The notes below the pieces were generated by a model. It did no database searches and had not been told where the DNA came from. It saw only the letters and a list, made by a program, of their open reading frames with translations. A program made the position numbers and the translations under genes. Shown piece after piece: positions 1 through 8,300 of a stretch of DNA of 19,824 nucleotides; positions within the stretch are counted from its first letter, which is position 1, and every line of letters starts with the position of its first letter. This stretch comes from Phycisphaerales bacterium (lineage in GTDB: Bacteria > Planctomycetota > Phycisphaerae > Phycisphaerales > UBA1924). The DNA lies in contig JAUXUZ010000215.1 in NCBI GenBank assembly GCA_030680655.1, positions 1-19,824 of the forward strand. Reading direction: 5' to 3'.

Positions 1-1
1 C

Positions 2-508
2 TCGCCGCTGTCGGGCGAGCCGTTCGACCCCGCCGCGCCGCTCTTCCCGACCACCGCGGGCGACAGCCTGAACAAGCGCCGCATCGAGATTCCTGCGGGG
101 CTCGATGCGCCGTACAACATCCTGATGGTCGCCTTCCTGCGCGAGCACCAGGAGGATGTGGACACGTGGCTGCCGGCCGCGCGGGAGATCGCCGCCGACC
201 ACGCCAACGTGGAGTACTACGAGCTGCCGACGGTCCGCAACGGCGGGCCGCTGTTTAAGTGGTTCCTGGATTCGGGGATGCGCAGCGGCATCCCGGCGTT
301 CGCCGCGCGCGAGCGGACGGTCACACTCTACCTCGATACCGCGCGGTTCCGCGAGCTGGCGGGGATCGACGGCGGCAACCGCATCTGGGTCGGGCTGGTG
401 GACCGGGCGGGGCGGGTCTACTGGTCGAAGCGCGGGCCGGCGGATGCGGGCTCGCTCGCGGAGCTGCGGCGGGTGGTGCGGCAGACGGCCGCGCCCGATG
501 CGCCCTGA
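2..508 (+). CDS. ATP10-like / thioredoxin-fold protein (5' end outside window)
   Basis: The reading frame is open from the first bases of the window to a TGA at 506-508, so the start lies upstream. About 168 residues are visible. The sequence resembles bacterial relatives of ATP10, a mitochondrial F1Fo-ATP-synthase assembly factor with a thioredoxin-like fold: a strand followed by VAFLREHQEDVDTWLP, then YYELPTV, a GMRSGIP turn followed by a basic AARERTVTLY strand, and IWVGLVDRAGRVYW near the end. No CxxC redox motif is visible, so it is unlikely to be a working disulfide reductase. Bacterial members have no firm function that I know of. A secreted or membrane-anchored form cannot be judged because the N-terminus is missing. 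The match is from memory of the family, so the fold is moderately sure and the role unknown. Confidence 0.6.
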   Translation, partial: SPLSGEPFDPAAPLFPTTAGDSLNKRRIEIPAGLDAPYNILMVAFLREHQEDVDTWLPAAREIAADHANVEYYELPTVRNGGPLFKWFLDSGMRSGIPAFAARERTVTLYLDTARFRELAGIDGGNRIWVGLVDRAGRVYWSKRGPADAGSLAELRRVVRQTAAPDAP

Positions 509-533
509 GCGATTGAGGAATGGACGGGGCGGC

Positions 534-561
534 TTGCGTTCTGGGCGATCGGCTCTATACT
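534..561 (+). promoter_or_regulatory. Putative sigma70-type promoter of the secreted Cys-rich protein gene
   Basis: TTGCGT (534-539) and TATACT (556-561) are separated by 16 bp. The -10 box matches the consensus at five of six positions; the -35 box matches only at TTG. A start site near 568 would give a leader of roughly 40 nt containing the Shine-Dalgarno AAGGAGG just before the ATG at 611. Location and spacing fit, but there is no experimental support. Confidence 0.4.
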
Positions 562-610
562 GGGCTGCTGGCGGCCAGCGCAAGGAAGCGCTGCCGAAGG
601 AGGTTGACCG

Positions 611-1450
611 ATGCTCAAGGCACTTCTGGCGTTCGGTCTTGTCTGTTCTCTGAGCGCAGCGGAGCCCTCGGCCGTTTCGCGGCCGGGCCTGGGCCGCAGC
701 GCGCAGCCGCCCGCCACTCCGCCCCCCCCACCCCCTCCTCCGCCCAAGCCGACGGCGACCGACTGCTGGCGCGACTTCTTCATCAACATCGGCGCGTGCC
801 AGCACGACTTTGAGGGGAGCGACCGCATCGTGGTGGCCCAGCGCCGCGCTGCGCTGTCTGGCGCCTCATCGGCCTTCCACAGCTGCCTCAGCCAGGTGCC
901 AGCGGCGAGCGCACCGACCACCACGCCCGATGCGCCGGTGGGGGCTCGCGCGTGGACGTGCCTGGAGCAGCTGGTGCTGGACATCAAGGAGTGCCGGACC
1001 AAGTTCAGCCCCGGCGTGCCTGTGCTGTCGGGCGACCCCGAGCGCGACACGATGAAGAACGCGTTCGATCAGTGCCTCTCGGGGGCGGTGGGCAAGAACG
1101 GCTGGTGCAACGGGCGCCGGCCCAACAACCCCGTCGCCGAGGCCCGCGTTGACATCCTCGAAGGGCCGGTGATGGAGCCGGCGCGGCGGAGCGTGACGCT
1201 GACGGTCTCGCACACGGGCACAGCGCCGGTGAGCATCTACTGGTACGCGGCGGTGTTCAACGGCGAGGGCGAGGTTGTGTCGCAGCAGGCGCTGGGCATG
1301 ACGCCTGACATGCCGGGCGCGCCGACGCGCATCACGCTGCCGCTGACGGATGTGGGAGAAGATGGGACGGACATCGTGGTGCTGGCAAGAACGACCACCG
1401 ACGGCGACCCGCTGCGTGCCGGAGGCGCATCGCACATGCTGGTGCAGTGA
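611..1450 (+). CDS. Secreted protein with two tandem cysteine modules, function unknown
   Basis: The 279-residue product begins with a short hydrophobic stretch (LKALLAFGLVCSLSAAE) typical of a signal peptide. An excellent AAGGAGG ribosome site ends 7 nt before the ATG. A run of nine prolines follows (about residues 37-45). Residues about 51-160 hold two copies of the pattern C-x10-C-x(26-28)-C-L-S: CWRDFFINIGAC...AFHSCLSQ and CLEQLVLDIKEC...AFDQCLSG. A further Cys lies in GWCNGR. The C-terminal part (about 175-279) is rich in beta strands and looks like an Ig-like domain. I do not recognise the family. The protein is probably exported and disulfide-bonded. It has its own promoter and converges on rho with 12 bp between stop codons. 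Confidence 0.75.
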   Translation: MLKALLAFGLVCSLSAAEPSAVSRPGLGRSAQPPATPPPPPPPPPKPTATDCWRDFFINIGACQHDFEGSDRIVVAQRRAALSGASSAFHSCLSQVPAASAPTTTPDAPVGARAWTCLEQLVLDIKECRTKFSPGVPVLSGDPERDTMKNAFDQCLSGAVGKNGWCNGRRPNNPVAEARVDILEGPVMEPARRSVTLTVSHTGTAPVSIYWYAAVFNGEGEVVSQQALGMTPDMPGAPTRITLPLTDVGEDGTDIVVLARTTTDGDPLRAGGASHMLVQ

Positions 1451-1462
1451 TGCCGTGGGCTG

Positions 1463-3181
1463 TCAGGCCATGGCCATCGACATGAGGAACTCGGCGTTGG
1501 TCTTGTTCTTGGCCAGGCGGGTCTTGAGCAGCTCCATAGCCTCGACCACGTTCATGTCGCTGAGGACCTTGCGCAGTCGGTAAACCAGCTCGAGTTCCTT
1601 CTTGTCCATGAGCAGCTCCTCGCGGCGGGTGCCGGAGGCGGCGACGTCGATGGCGGGGTAGATGCGCTTCTCGACGAGCTTGCGGTCAAGGTGCAGCTCG
1701 CTGTTGCCGGTGCCCTTGAACTCCTCGAAGATCACCTCGTCCATCTTGCTGCCGGTGTCGACCAGCGCGGTGGCGATGATGGTGAGGCTGCCGCCGTTCT
1801 CGATCGAGCGGGCAGCGCCGAAGAACTTCTTGGGGCGCTGCAGCGCACCGGCGTCGATACCACCGGTCATGATGCGGCCGGTGTGGGGCATCTCGTTGTT
1901 GTACGCGCGGGCGAGGCGGGTGATGGAATCGAGCAGGATGACGACATCCTCGCCGAACTCGACCATGCGCTTGGCTTTCTCGATGACCATCTCGGCCACC
2001 TGCACGTGGCGGGCGGCCTGCTCGTCGAACGTGCTGGCGACCACCTCGACGTTCTTGGCGTTCTTGGTGGTGTTGCGGCGGAAGTCGGTCACTTCCTCGG
2101 GGCGTTCGTCCACCAGCAGCACGATGATCTTGACGTCGGGGTAGTTCTTGGCGATCGCCTTGGTGATCTTCTGCAGCAGCACCGTCTTGCCTGTGCGCGG
2201 CGGCGCAACAATCAGGGCTCGCTGGCCCTTGCCCAGCGGGGCGACCAGGTCGATGGCGCGGGCCTCGATCTCGCTCGGCTCGGTCTCGAGGATGTAGCGC
2301 TGCTCGGGGTGGAGCGGCGTGAGGTTCTCAAAGGGCACGCGCTCGGCGAGCTTGCTTGGCTTGTAGCCGTTGACCTGATCGACGCGCAGGAGGGCGAAGT
2401 ACTTCTCGCTCTCCTTCGGGGGGCGGATGAAGCCGCGGATAACCATCCCCTTCTTGAGCCCGTGCCTGCGGATCTGGGTCGGTGACACGTAGATGTCGTC
2501 GGGACCGGCGAGGTAGGAGTTCTCAGGCGACCGGACGAAGCCGAAGCCGTCGGGCATGATCTCAAGCGTGCCGTCGCCGACGAGCAGGTTGCTCTTGGCG
2601 GCACGGGCCTTGAGGATCTTGAAGATCACATCCTGCTTGTTGAGCTGCTGGACGTTCTCCAGCCCTTCTTTCTTTGCGATCGTGAGGATCTCGTCGATCT
2701 CCATGCGCTGCAGCTGCGTCATGGTGATCGTGTCTTTCAAGCTGGCGGGGCTCGCCTTGGCGACGATCGCCTCAAGCTCCGCTGCCTCGCGTTCGAGCTC
2801 ATCGTCGCTGGGTAGGCCGTTCTGGCCGGGCACGCCGCGGATCTCACCGCCAGCGCCGGGAGCGCCGGGGGCACCGCTGCCGTGGCGGTGTCCACCGCCG
2901 CTGGGTGCTGGCCCCCCGCCTCCGCCTCCACCGCCCCCCCCGCCCCCACCACCGCCGCCACCGTCTGGCCCGCCGCCGCCACGGCGCTTCTTCTTGCGGC
3001 GACGATTGCCGAGTCCCCCGCCACCTCCACTTCCACCGCCCCCATTGCCGCCGTTGTAGAGGTTGAATCCGCCGCCGCTTGCTCCCGGGCCGCCGCCCTG
3101 GGCGGGCATGGCGACAGCGGCGCCCTCAGCGCCGGCGGGTCGGGGTGTGGGAGCGGGAGCGGGTGCTTGGCTGTCGGTCAC
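1463..3181 (-). CDS. rho: Transcription termination factor Rho with glycine-rich N-terminal insert
   Basis: This is the RNA-dependent hexameric ATPase that ends transcription. I chose the GTG at 3181 (572 aa) because an AAGGA lies 8 nt upstream; a TTG at 3232 is in frame but has no ribosome site. Residues 1-125 are low-complexity: basic RRRKKKRR followed by a 17-Gly run and further Gly/Ala/Pro. Then come the Rho N-terminal helical domain (about 130-195), the cold-shock-like RNA-binding domain (LEIMPDGFGFVRSP, about 206-270) and the ATPase core. The core has Walker A PPRTGKT (about 327-333), Walker B VVILLDS (about 413-419) and the GTGNSELHLDRKLVEKR R-loop region (about 490-506). All catalytic motifs are intact. 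E. coli Rho is 419 aa, so the extra length is almost all in the N-terminal tail. The gene is last in the minus-strand run, behind a 155-bp gap from coaE. Confidence 0.97.
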   Translation of the reverse strand: MTDSQAPAPAPTPRPAGAEGAAVAMPAQGGGPGASGGGFNLYNGGNGGGGSGGGGGLGNRRRKKKRRGGGGPDGGGGGGGGGGGGGGGGGPAPSGGGHRHGSGAPGAPGAGGEIRGVPGQNGLPSDDELEREAAELEAIVAKASPASLKDTITMTQLQRMEIDEILTIAKKEGLENVQQLNKQDVIFKILKARAAKSNLLVGDGTLEIMPDGFGFVRSPENSYLAGPDDIYVSPTQIRRHGLKKGMVIRGFIRPPKESEKYFALLRVDQVNGYKPSKLAERVPFENLTPLHPEQRYILETEPSEIEARAIDLVAPLGKGQRALIVAPPRTGKTVLLQKITKAIAKNYPDVKIIVLLVDERPEEVTDFRRNTTKNAKNVEVVASTFDEQAARHVQVAEMVIEKAKRMVEFGEDVVILLDSITRLARAYNNEMPHTGRIMTGGIDAGALQRPKKFFGAARSIENGGSLTIIATALVDTGSKMDEVIFEEFKGTGNSELHLDRKLVEKRIYPAIDVAASGTRREELLMDKKELELVYRLRKVLSDMNVVEAMELLKTRLAKNKTNAEFLMSMAMA

Positions 3182-3189
3182 GGGGGCTG

Positions 3190-3194
3190 TCCTT
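3190..3194 (-). promoter_or_regulatory. Ribosome binding site that sets the rho start
   Basis: On the minus strand AAGGA (TCCTT on +) lies 8 nt before the GTG at 3181. It is the only good Shine-Dalgarno among the in-frame start candidates, so it favours the 572-residue form over the TTG start 51 bases upstream. Confidence 0.5.
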
Positions 3195-3336
3195 GGGTGT
3201 TGGTTTGGTTGCGTGCGTTTGAGGAGGGTCAACAGAGGGAGGAGCGCGTCGCACGAGCGCTGCGGCCGGGATTTTGGAGGGATGCTGGTTGCGCTGCACT
3301 GCCCTGCGACGGGCGGCGGCCGACCTGCGGTGAACG

Positions 3337-4020
3337 TTAGGCACGGAGCGAGCGTCTGGCGAGCAGGCGGGGCCAGAGGCCGTCGATCTGGAGGCTCAGG
3401 TGCGAGGCAGCGTCACCGGCGCCGTCGGCCGCGCCGGCGGGCGCGTTGTCGATGACAAAGGTGGAGCGGGCCTGCTTTGTCGAGAGGGGGAGTTGGGCCG
3501 CCTCGCGCCGGGTGAGGTCGGGCTCGGTCCAGCCGCGGTTCTTGATGAGGCGTGCGAGGCGAGCGGCGCGGGGGGCGTCAACATACAAGGTGGCATCGCA
3601 CTCTTTGTCGATCCCGGCTTCGAACAGAAGGGGGGCGTCGATCACGAACATGGGAACAGCCGGAACGGCCCTTGCGGCAATGCGGAGGGCCGAGGCCCGC
3701 TGGGACTTGAGGATCGGGTGGATGAGCCCCTCGAGGCGTTGTCGCTGGGCCGGATCGGCGAAGATGATCGAAGCCACTTTGGCGCGGTCGGGGAGACCAT
3801 CGGGGCCGAGGACCCCTTTGCCCCACCACCGGGCGAGGATGTGGCCGATCGCCGGCTCCAGGAGCAGTGCTTTGGCCTGGTCGTCGGAGTCACTGATCAC
3901 GGCCCCGCGTGCGGCGAGCAGGCGAGCGACGGTGCTCTTGCCGGAGCCGATCCCTCCGGCGATGCCAACAACGATCGGCCTGATCGGGCGTGGTTTAGAT
4001 GCGCTCCCCGGCAGGCTCAC
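3337..4020 (-). CDS. coaE: Dephospho-CoA kinase
   Basis: CoaE phosphorylates the 3'-hydroxyl of the dephospho-CoA ribose with ATP, the last step of coenzyme A synthesis, in the cytoplasm. The 227-residue protein has the expected length. It shows the P-loop GIAGGIGSGKSTVARLL (about 19-35), the GAVISDSDDQAK substrate segment following it, the FVIDAPLLFEAG motif (about 125-136) and the C-terminal basic region. The GTG start is well fixed: its GTG overlaps the TGA stop of the upstream PH-domain gene in a GTGA quartet (4017-4020), which suggests translational coupling. About 15 unstructured residues precede the first strand. rho follows 155 bp downstream in the same direction. Confidence 0.96.
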   Translation of the reverse strand: MSLPGSASKPRPIRPIVVGIAGGIGSGKSTVARLLAARGAVISDSDDQAKALLLEPAIGHILARWWGKGVLGPDGLPDRAKVASIIFADPAQRQRLEGLIHPILKSQRASALRIAARAVPAVPMFVIDAPLLFEAGIDKECDATLYVDAPRAARLARLIKNRGWTEPDLTRREAAQLPLSTKQARSTFVIDNAPAGAADGAGDAASHLSLQIDGLWPRLLARRSLRA

Positions 4021-4667
4021 GTTGCGGCCCCGAACGAGCCGGCGGATGCCGGCGGCTCGCCGCCACCGCCGTAGCGCGAGAGGGTCTCACGGACCGTGCG
4101 CACAACGGCGACTGGCCGATCGACGATGAACCAGACGAGGTCGCCACCGCCGCTGCCGGCGGCGGCCGAGGTGAAGAGCACGCTGCCGGTGCCGGTGAGC
4201 CGTTCTGACAGCGATCGATGCAGGACGACCGTGGTGACCTTGTAGAGCGGGATCTCGACCGATGTGCGTGCCACGATCCCGCTGACGCGCAGGATGCGTT
4301 TGTCGGTCAGCAGGTAGAGCCGCGTGGCGCGGTCGATCGCGAGCACCAGCAGCACGGCGACGGCGATGGTCAGGAGGACCAGGCCGATCGGCGTCAGGTT
4401 AAAGTCGAACCAGCCCGCGTACTCGATCAGCACCATGGCGAGCCACAGGAAGGCGAGGGTTGAGAAGGCGGCCGATCGCTTGATCAGCACAAACCAGAAT
4501 GAAGGCTTGATCGCCAGGATCACGGTCTCACCTTCGGCGAGCCACGCCGCGCAGGCCGGCGCAGCGGCGGAAGTCGGCGCGATGATGGCTGCTCCGGCGG
4601 GCACGGGGGAGGGTAGTCGCGAGTCTCTCGTCGCAAGGGGAGAGAGGGGTGCTCGTATTCTCCGCAT
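4017..4667 (-). CDS. Two-TM membrane protein with bacterial PH (bPH2-like) domain
   Basis: The product (216 aa from the ATG at 4667) has two hydrophobic segments, about residues 56-88 and 92-111. A compact beta-rich domain follows: RLYLLTDKRILRVSGIV then VEIPLYKVTTVVLHRS and a strand ending GSVLFTSA. This pattern of paired TM helices followed by YxLTDxRIxxxxG is characteristic of membrane proteins with a bacterial pleckstrin-homology domain; their biochemical role is mostly unknown. The first 23 or so residues look like translated non-coding sequence, so a GTG about 66 bases downstream could be the true start. Its stop overlaps the coaE start by 4 bases, so the two are co-translated. The gene follows hpt after 42 bp. 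Confidence 0.8.
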   Translation of the reverse strand: MRRIRAPLSPLATRDSRLPSPVPAGAAIIAPTSAAAPACAAWLAEGETVILAIKPSFWFVLIKRSAAFSTLAFLWLAMVLIEYAGWFDFNLTPIGLVLLTIAVAVLLVLAIDRATRLYLLTDKRILRVSGIVARTSVEIPLYKVTTVVLHRSLSERLTGTGSVLFTSAAAGSGGGDLVWFIVDRPVAVVRTVRETLSRYGGGGEPPASAGSFGAAT

Positions 4668-4709
4668 CCGCTGGCTTCTCTGCCGTTCATCGCGACCCGC
4701 GACCGTCGA

Positions 4710-5294
4710 TTACGCCTTCAGGTCGAGCACGCACACATCGGGCAGGTTGCGGTACTCGCCGTCGTAATCAAGACCGTACCCGACAACGAAATGATCGTCG
4801 ATCTCGAACCCGCTGTGGCTGATCTTGACGTCTTCGACGCGTCCCGCGGGCTTGCGTTTGGTCAGGAGCACCACGGTTCGCAGGCTCAGCGGGTTCTGGG
4901 CGGCGAACATGCGCTGCAGCAGGCCGAGCGTCTGACCGCTGTCGTAGATGTCGTCGAGCACCAGGATGCGTTTGCCCTTGAGATCGGCGGGGAGCGAGTA
5001 CGGCGCGCTGACGCCGGCGCTGGACGTCGCGGTGCCGGGGTAGCTGCTGAGGGTGACGGGGCGGATGCTCATCGCGATGGGCATGTGGCGGATCAGGTCG
5101 GCGACAAAGAGCATCGCGCCGGTAAGGATCGGCACCATCACGATCGGGTCGTTGGCGGCCTTGTCGCCCTTGGCAGCAAGGGCGATGCGCTCGGCCTCGA
5201 GTTCGGCGGTGAGCTGGCGGCCCATTTCTTCAACGCGCCGGGCGATGTCAGCGCGGTGGAGGAGGACGGTCGTTGTTGGTGGGGTGGGCGGCAT
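4710..5294 (-). CDS. hpt: Hypoxanthine phosphoribosyltransferase
   Basis: The enzyme converts hypoxanthine or guanine plus PRPP to IMP or GMP in purine salvage. The 194-residue product from the ATG at 5294 has normal family length. Key segments are ILTGAMLFVADLI (about 61-73), the PRPP-binding loop RILVLDDIYDSGQTL (about 109-123) with its paired acidic residues, and the C-terminal FVVGYGLDYDGEYRNLPDV, which in this family contacts the purine and Mg-pyrophosphate. A further 29 codons are open upstream, but they read like non-coding sequence and would overlap the apparent -10 element at 5308-5313. No clear Shine-Dalgarno precedes the ATG. The gene lies 99 bp downstream of the large histidine kinase on the same strand and probably has its own promoter. 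Confidence 0.94.
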   Translation of the reverse strand: MPPTPPTTTVLLHRADIARRVEEMGRQLTAELEAERIALAAKGDKAANDPIVMVPILTGAMLFVADLIRHMPIAMSIRPVTLSSYPGTATSSAGVSAPYSLPADLKGKRILVLDDIYDSGQTLGLLQRMFAAQNPLSLRTVVLLTKRKPAGRVEDVKISHSGFEIDDHFVVGYGLDYDGEYRNLPDVCVLDLKA

Positions 5295-5307
5295 GGCTGG
5301 TTCTACC

Positions 5308-5313
5308 AGAATA
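5308..5313 (-). promoter_or_regulatory. Possible -10 box for hpt
   Basis: On the minus strand TATTCT sits 13 nt before the hpt ATG. It is the only A/T-rich hexamer in the 99-bp gap after the histidine kinase gene. A start site 6-7 nt downstream of it would leave a leader of only about 6 nt, which would fit the lack of a ribosome site. No convincing -35 box is seen, so this is a weak call. Confidence 0.3.
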
Positions 5314-5393
5314 GCACGCGAGGCCGACCACGGTTGAGTGCCGGGGCGAGGCGGCGGTCGCGACGAGACGGGTAACCGCACGGCTCGGCACCG

Positions 5394-8300
5394 CTATGCC
5401 GCGGCGTGCGAGGCGGGCACGCCGCCCGGCTTGCCCATCCAGATTGAGCATGTGCGGATGAGCGCGAGCCTGTCGATCGGCTTGCTGGCGTAGTCGTCGC
5501 ACCCTGCGGCGAGGCACCTGGCTCTGTCCTCGGCCATGGCGTGGGCGGTGAGCGCCACGATCGCGATGCGGCTTCCTTGTTGGCGTAGCGTGCTCGCGAG
5601 CGTGTAGCCGTCCATCTTCGGCATCTGCATGTCGGTGAGGAGCAGGTCGTAAGGTGTGCCAGCCGACGCGGCCAAGGCGAGCATCTCGAGAGCGTCCTCG
5701 CCGTTCTCTGCTACATCCACAACCGCGCCGGCTCGCTTAAGGTGCAGAGCGATGAGGCGCTGGTTGTCGATCCCGTCCTCCGCGAGCAGGATCCGCCCGC
5801 TCAGAGACAGGGCCTGCGCGGCTGGCCGAGCCTCTGCAGTTTGCGCGACCACGTCGTACGTATTGATCTTCACGGTGCCGCTCGCTGCCGCCGCGGGCAG
5901 CACGAGGCGGAAGCACGAGCCCTTGCCCGGCTCGGTGCGGAGCAGTTTGACGTCGCCGCCCATCAGGTTTGCCAGGCGGCGGCTGATGACCAGCCCAAGG
6001 CCGGTTCCGCCGTGCTTGCGCGTGGCCGTGCTGTCGGCCTGACCGAACGCCGCGAAGAGCCGCGCCGTTTGCTCCTGGCTCATGCCCGCGCCGGAGTCTT
6101 CGATATCGATCACCAGCCGCTGCGTGCCCTCGGCCTCGCTCACGCCCACGCTGATCACGATTGAGCCGCTCTCGGTGAACTTCACGGCGTTGCCGGTGAG
6201 GTTCATCAGGATCTGCCTGAGGCGGGTCGGGTCGCTCAAGATCACCGCTGGCACCGGCGTGCTCAGAGCGACCTTCAGCAGCACGCCCTTGCCGTGCGCG
6301 CGGGGCCGCATGAGGCTCTCGACCTCGCGGAGAACGCCGACGACGGATGTATCGATCCGTTCGATGCTCATCCGGTCGGCGTCGAGCTTCGACAGGTCGA
6401 GGATGTCGTTGATGACGGTGAGCAGGTGCCGGCCCGCGAGCTTGATCGTCTCGATGTGGCGGGCACGCTGCAGCATCGCATCCGGCGCTGCGGCGTCGTC
6501 GGCGAGCAGGTCGGCGAAGCCGAGGATGGCCGTCAGCGGCGTGCGGATTTCGTGGCTCATGTTCGCCAGGAACTCGCTCTTTGTGTGGTTCGCGGCCTCG
6601 GCCTGACGCCGGGCGTCGGTCAGCTCGGCGTTGGTTGCTTCGAGCCGCTGCTGCGACTCCTTGACGGCGGTGATGTTCAGGTGCGACACCGCGGCGAAGC
6701 GGTCGGCGCCCCTTGAGAAGCCCCTGATCGAGCAGAGGAACCAGCGTCTCTCCGTCGGCGAGTGGCAGGCGTACTCGATCGGCGCCGGCTCGGCCTCACC
6801 CGCGAGCACAGCGCGCACGGCGGCGGCGACCCGCGCGGCCTCCGGGCACACGGGGGCGGCCGCGTCGCACGCCGCGAGGTAGTCTGCACCCTCCAGCACG
6901 TCGCGCCCGAGGCCCTTGTTGTTGAACGCGAACTCGCGCCAGGCCCGGTTGGCCGAGAGGATGCGGGAGGCGCTGTCGAGCACAACGGTGTGCGAGTCGA
7001 GCGAGTCGATCGCGCTCCTCAGGAACGCTTCGGCGTCGCGCGACTTCTCTTCGGCGAGCCTCTGCTGGGTCACGTCGCGGGTGACCGCCAGCACCGCGAC
7101 GGGGTCACCGGCCTCGTTCCGCATCGGAACGGCGTGGGTGTCGAGACAGCGGCGCGTGCCCTTGAGCCCGACGACCTCGAAGGCCAGCGTGCCCGTCTCA
7201 CCGCGCAGCACGCGCTCGTGCAGGCTTTCGACGGCACCGTGGTACTGTGGGTCAATAAAGTGGGCGATCGTGAGCCGGCGGACCTGTTCTACTGAATCGG
7301 CCTCAAGCATGGCCAGCCCGGCCGGGTTCATCTCGATCAAGACCCCGCCCGGGCCAATGAGTTTGACACACTCGGGCTCGGCGTTGAAAATCGTGCGCAA
7401 CTGCTGCTCGCTGGACCGCAGCGCCGCGTCCTTCTGCCGCCGCTCGACCGCCACCGCGACGACCGAGGCCATCTCTTCGATCAGCTTGACCTCGTCGCTC
7501 GTTGGCGACTGCGGCTTGCGGTTGAACATCGCCAGGACGGCGACAACCGTCTTGCCGTCTGGGGAGAAGATCGGTTGCGACCAGCACGCGGCGAGGCCGC
7601 AGCCTGCCGCCAGCGCGGTCGCGCCGGGCACGCTGGCCCAGTCGGCGTCGCCGGCGATGTCGGTGGTGATGACGCGCTGGCCGGTCGCGGCGGCGCGGCC
7701 GCACGAACCGACGTTCGGGCCAATCGCCAGGCCGTCGATCGCGCTGGTGTACTCCGCGGGCAGGCCGGGTGAGGCGCCGGCCCTGAGGCGGCCATTCTGT
7801 ACCAGCAGCACCGATGCGCGGCAAGCCGGTCGGTTCGATTCAATGACGCGGCACGCCTCGGCAAGCACTTCTTCGAGCGGGGCTTCGCCCAGGGCCATCC
7901 GCAGCACGCGGGCCTGCCCCTGGCGCAGGGCCTCGGCGGCCTTGCGGTTGGTGATGTCGCGGACGACCGCCACGAAGCGCGGCTCGCCGCTCTCGTAGCG
8001 CACAAACTGCAGCCCGATCTCCACATCCACATCGTGGCCGTCCTTGTGGCGGTGGATGGTCTCGAAGGTGTGGCAGGCGGCCTCGCCGGCGATCAGCGGG
8101 CGCACCATCTCCTTGAACGTGTCGAGGGTGAACGCGGGCTTGATGTCCAGCGGCGTCATGCCCAGCAGCTCGGCCTCGCTGTAGCCGACCTGCCGCTTCG
8201 CCCCTTCGTTGACGTAGACGAACTTGAAGTCGCCCGGCCTGAACATGAAGATGCAGTCGAGCGTCTGGTCCAGTGCGCCCTTGAACTGGGTCATCGCCTT

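Noticed and set aside
3182..3232. Longer Rho starting at TTG 3232
   Set aside because: There is no Shine-Dalgarno before the TTG, while a good one precedes the GTG at 3181; the extra 17 residues have no family support.
5295..5381. Longer hpt starting at 5381
   Set aside because: The added residues are unlike the family and would overlap the apparent promoter region; the ATG at 5294 gives normal length.
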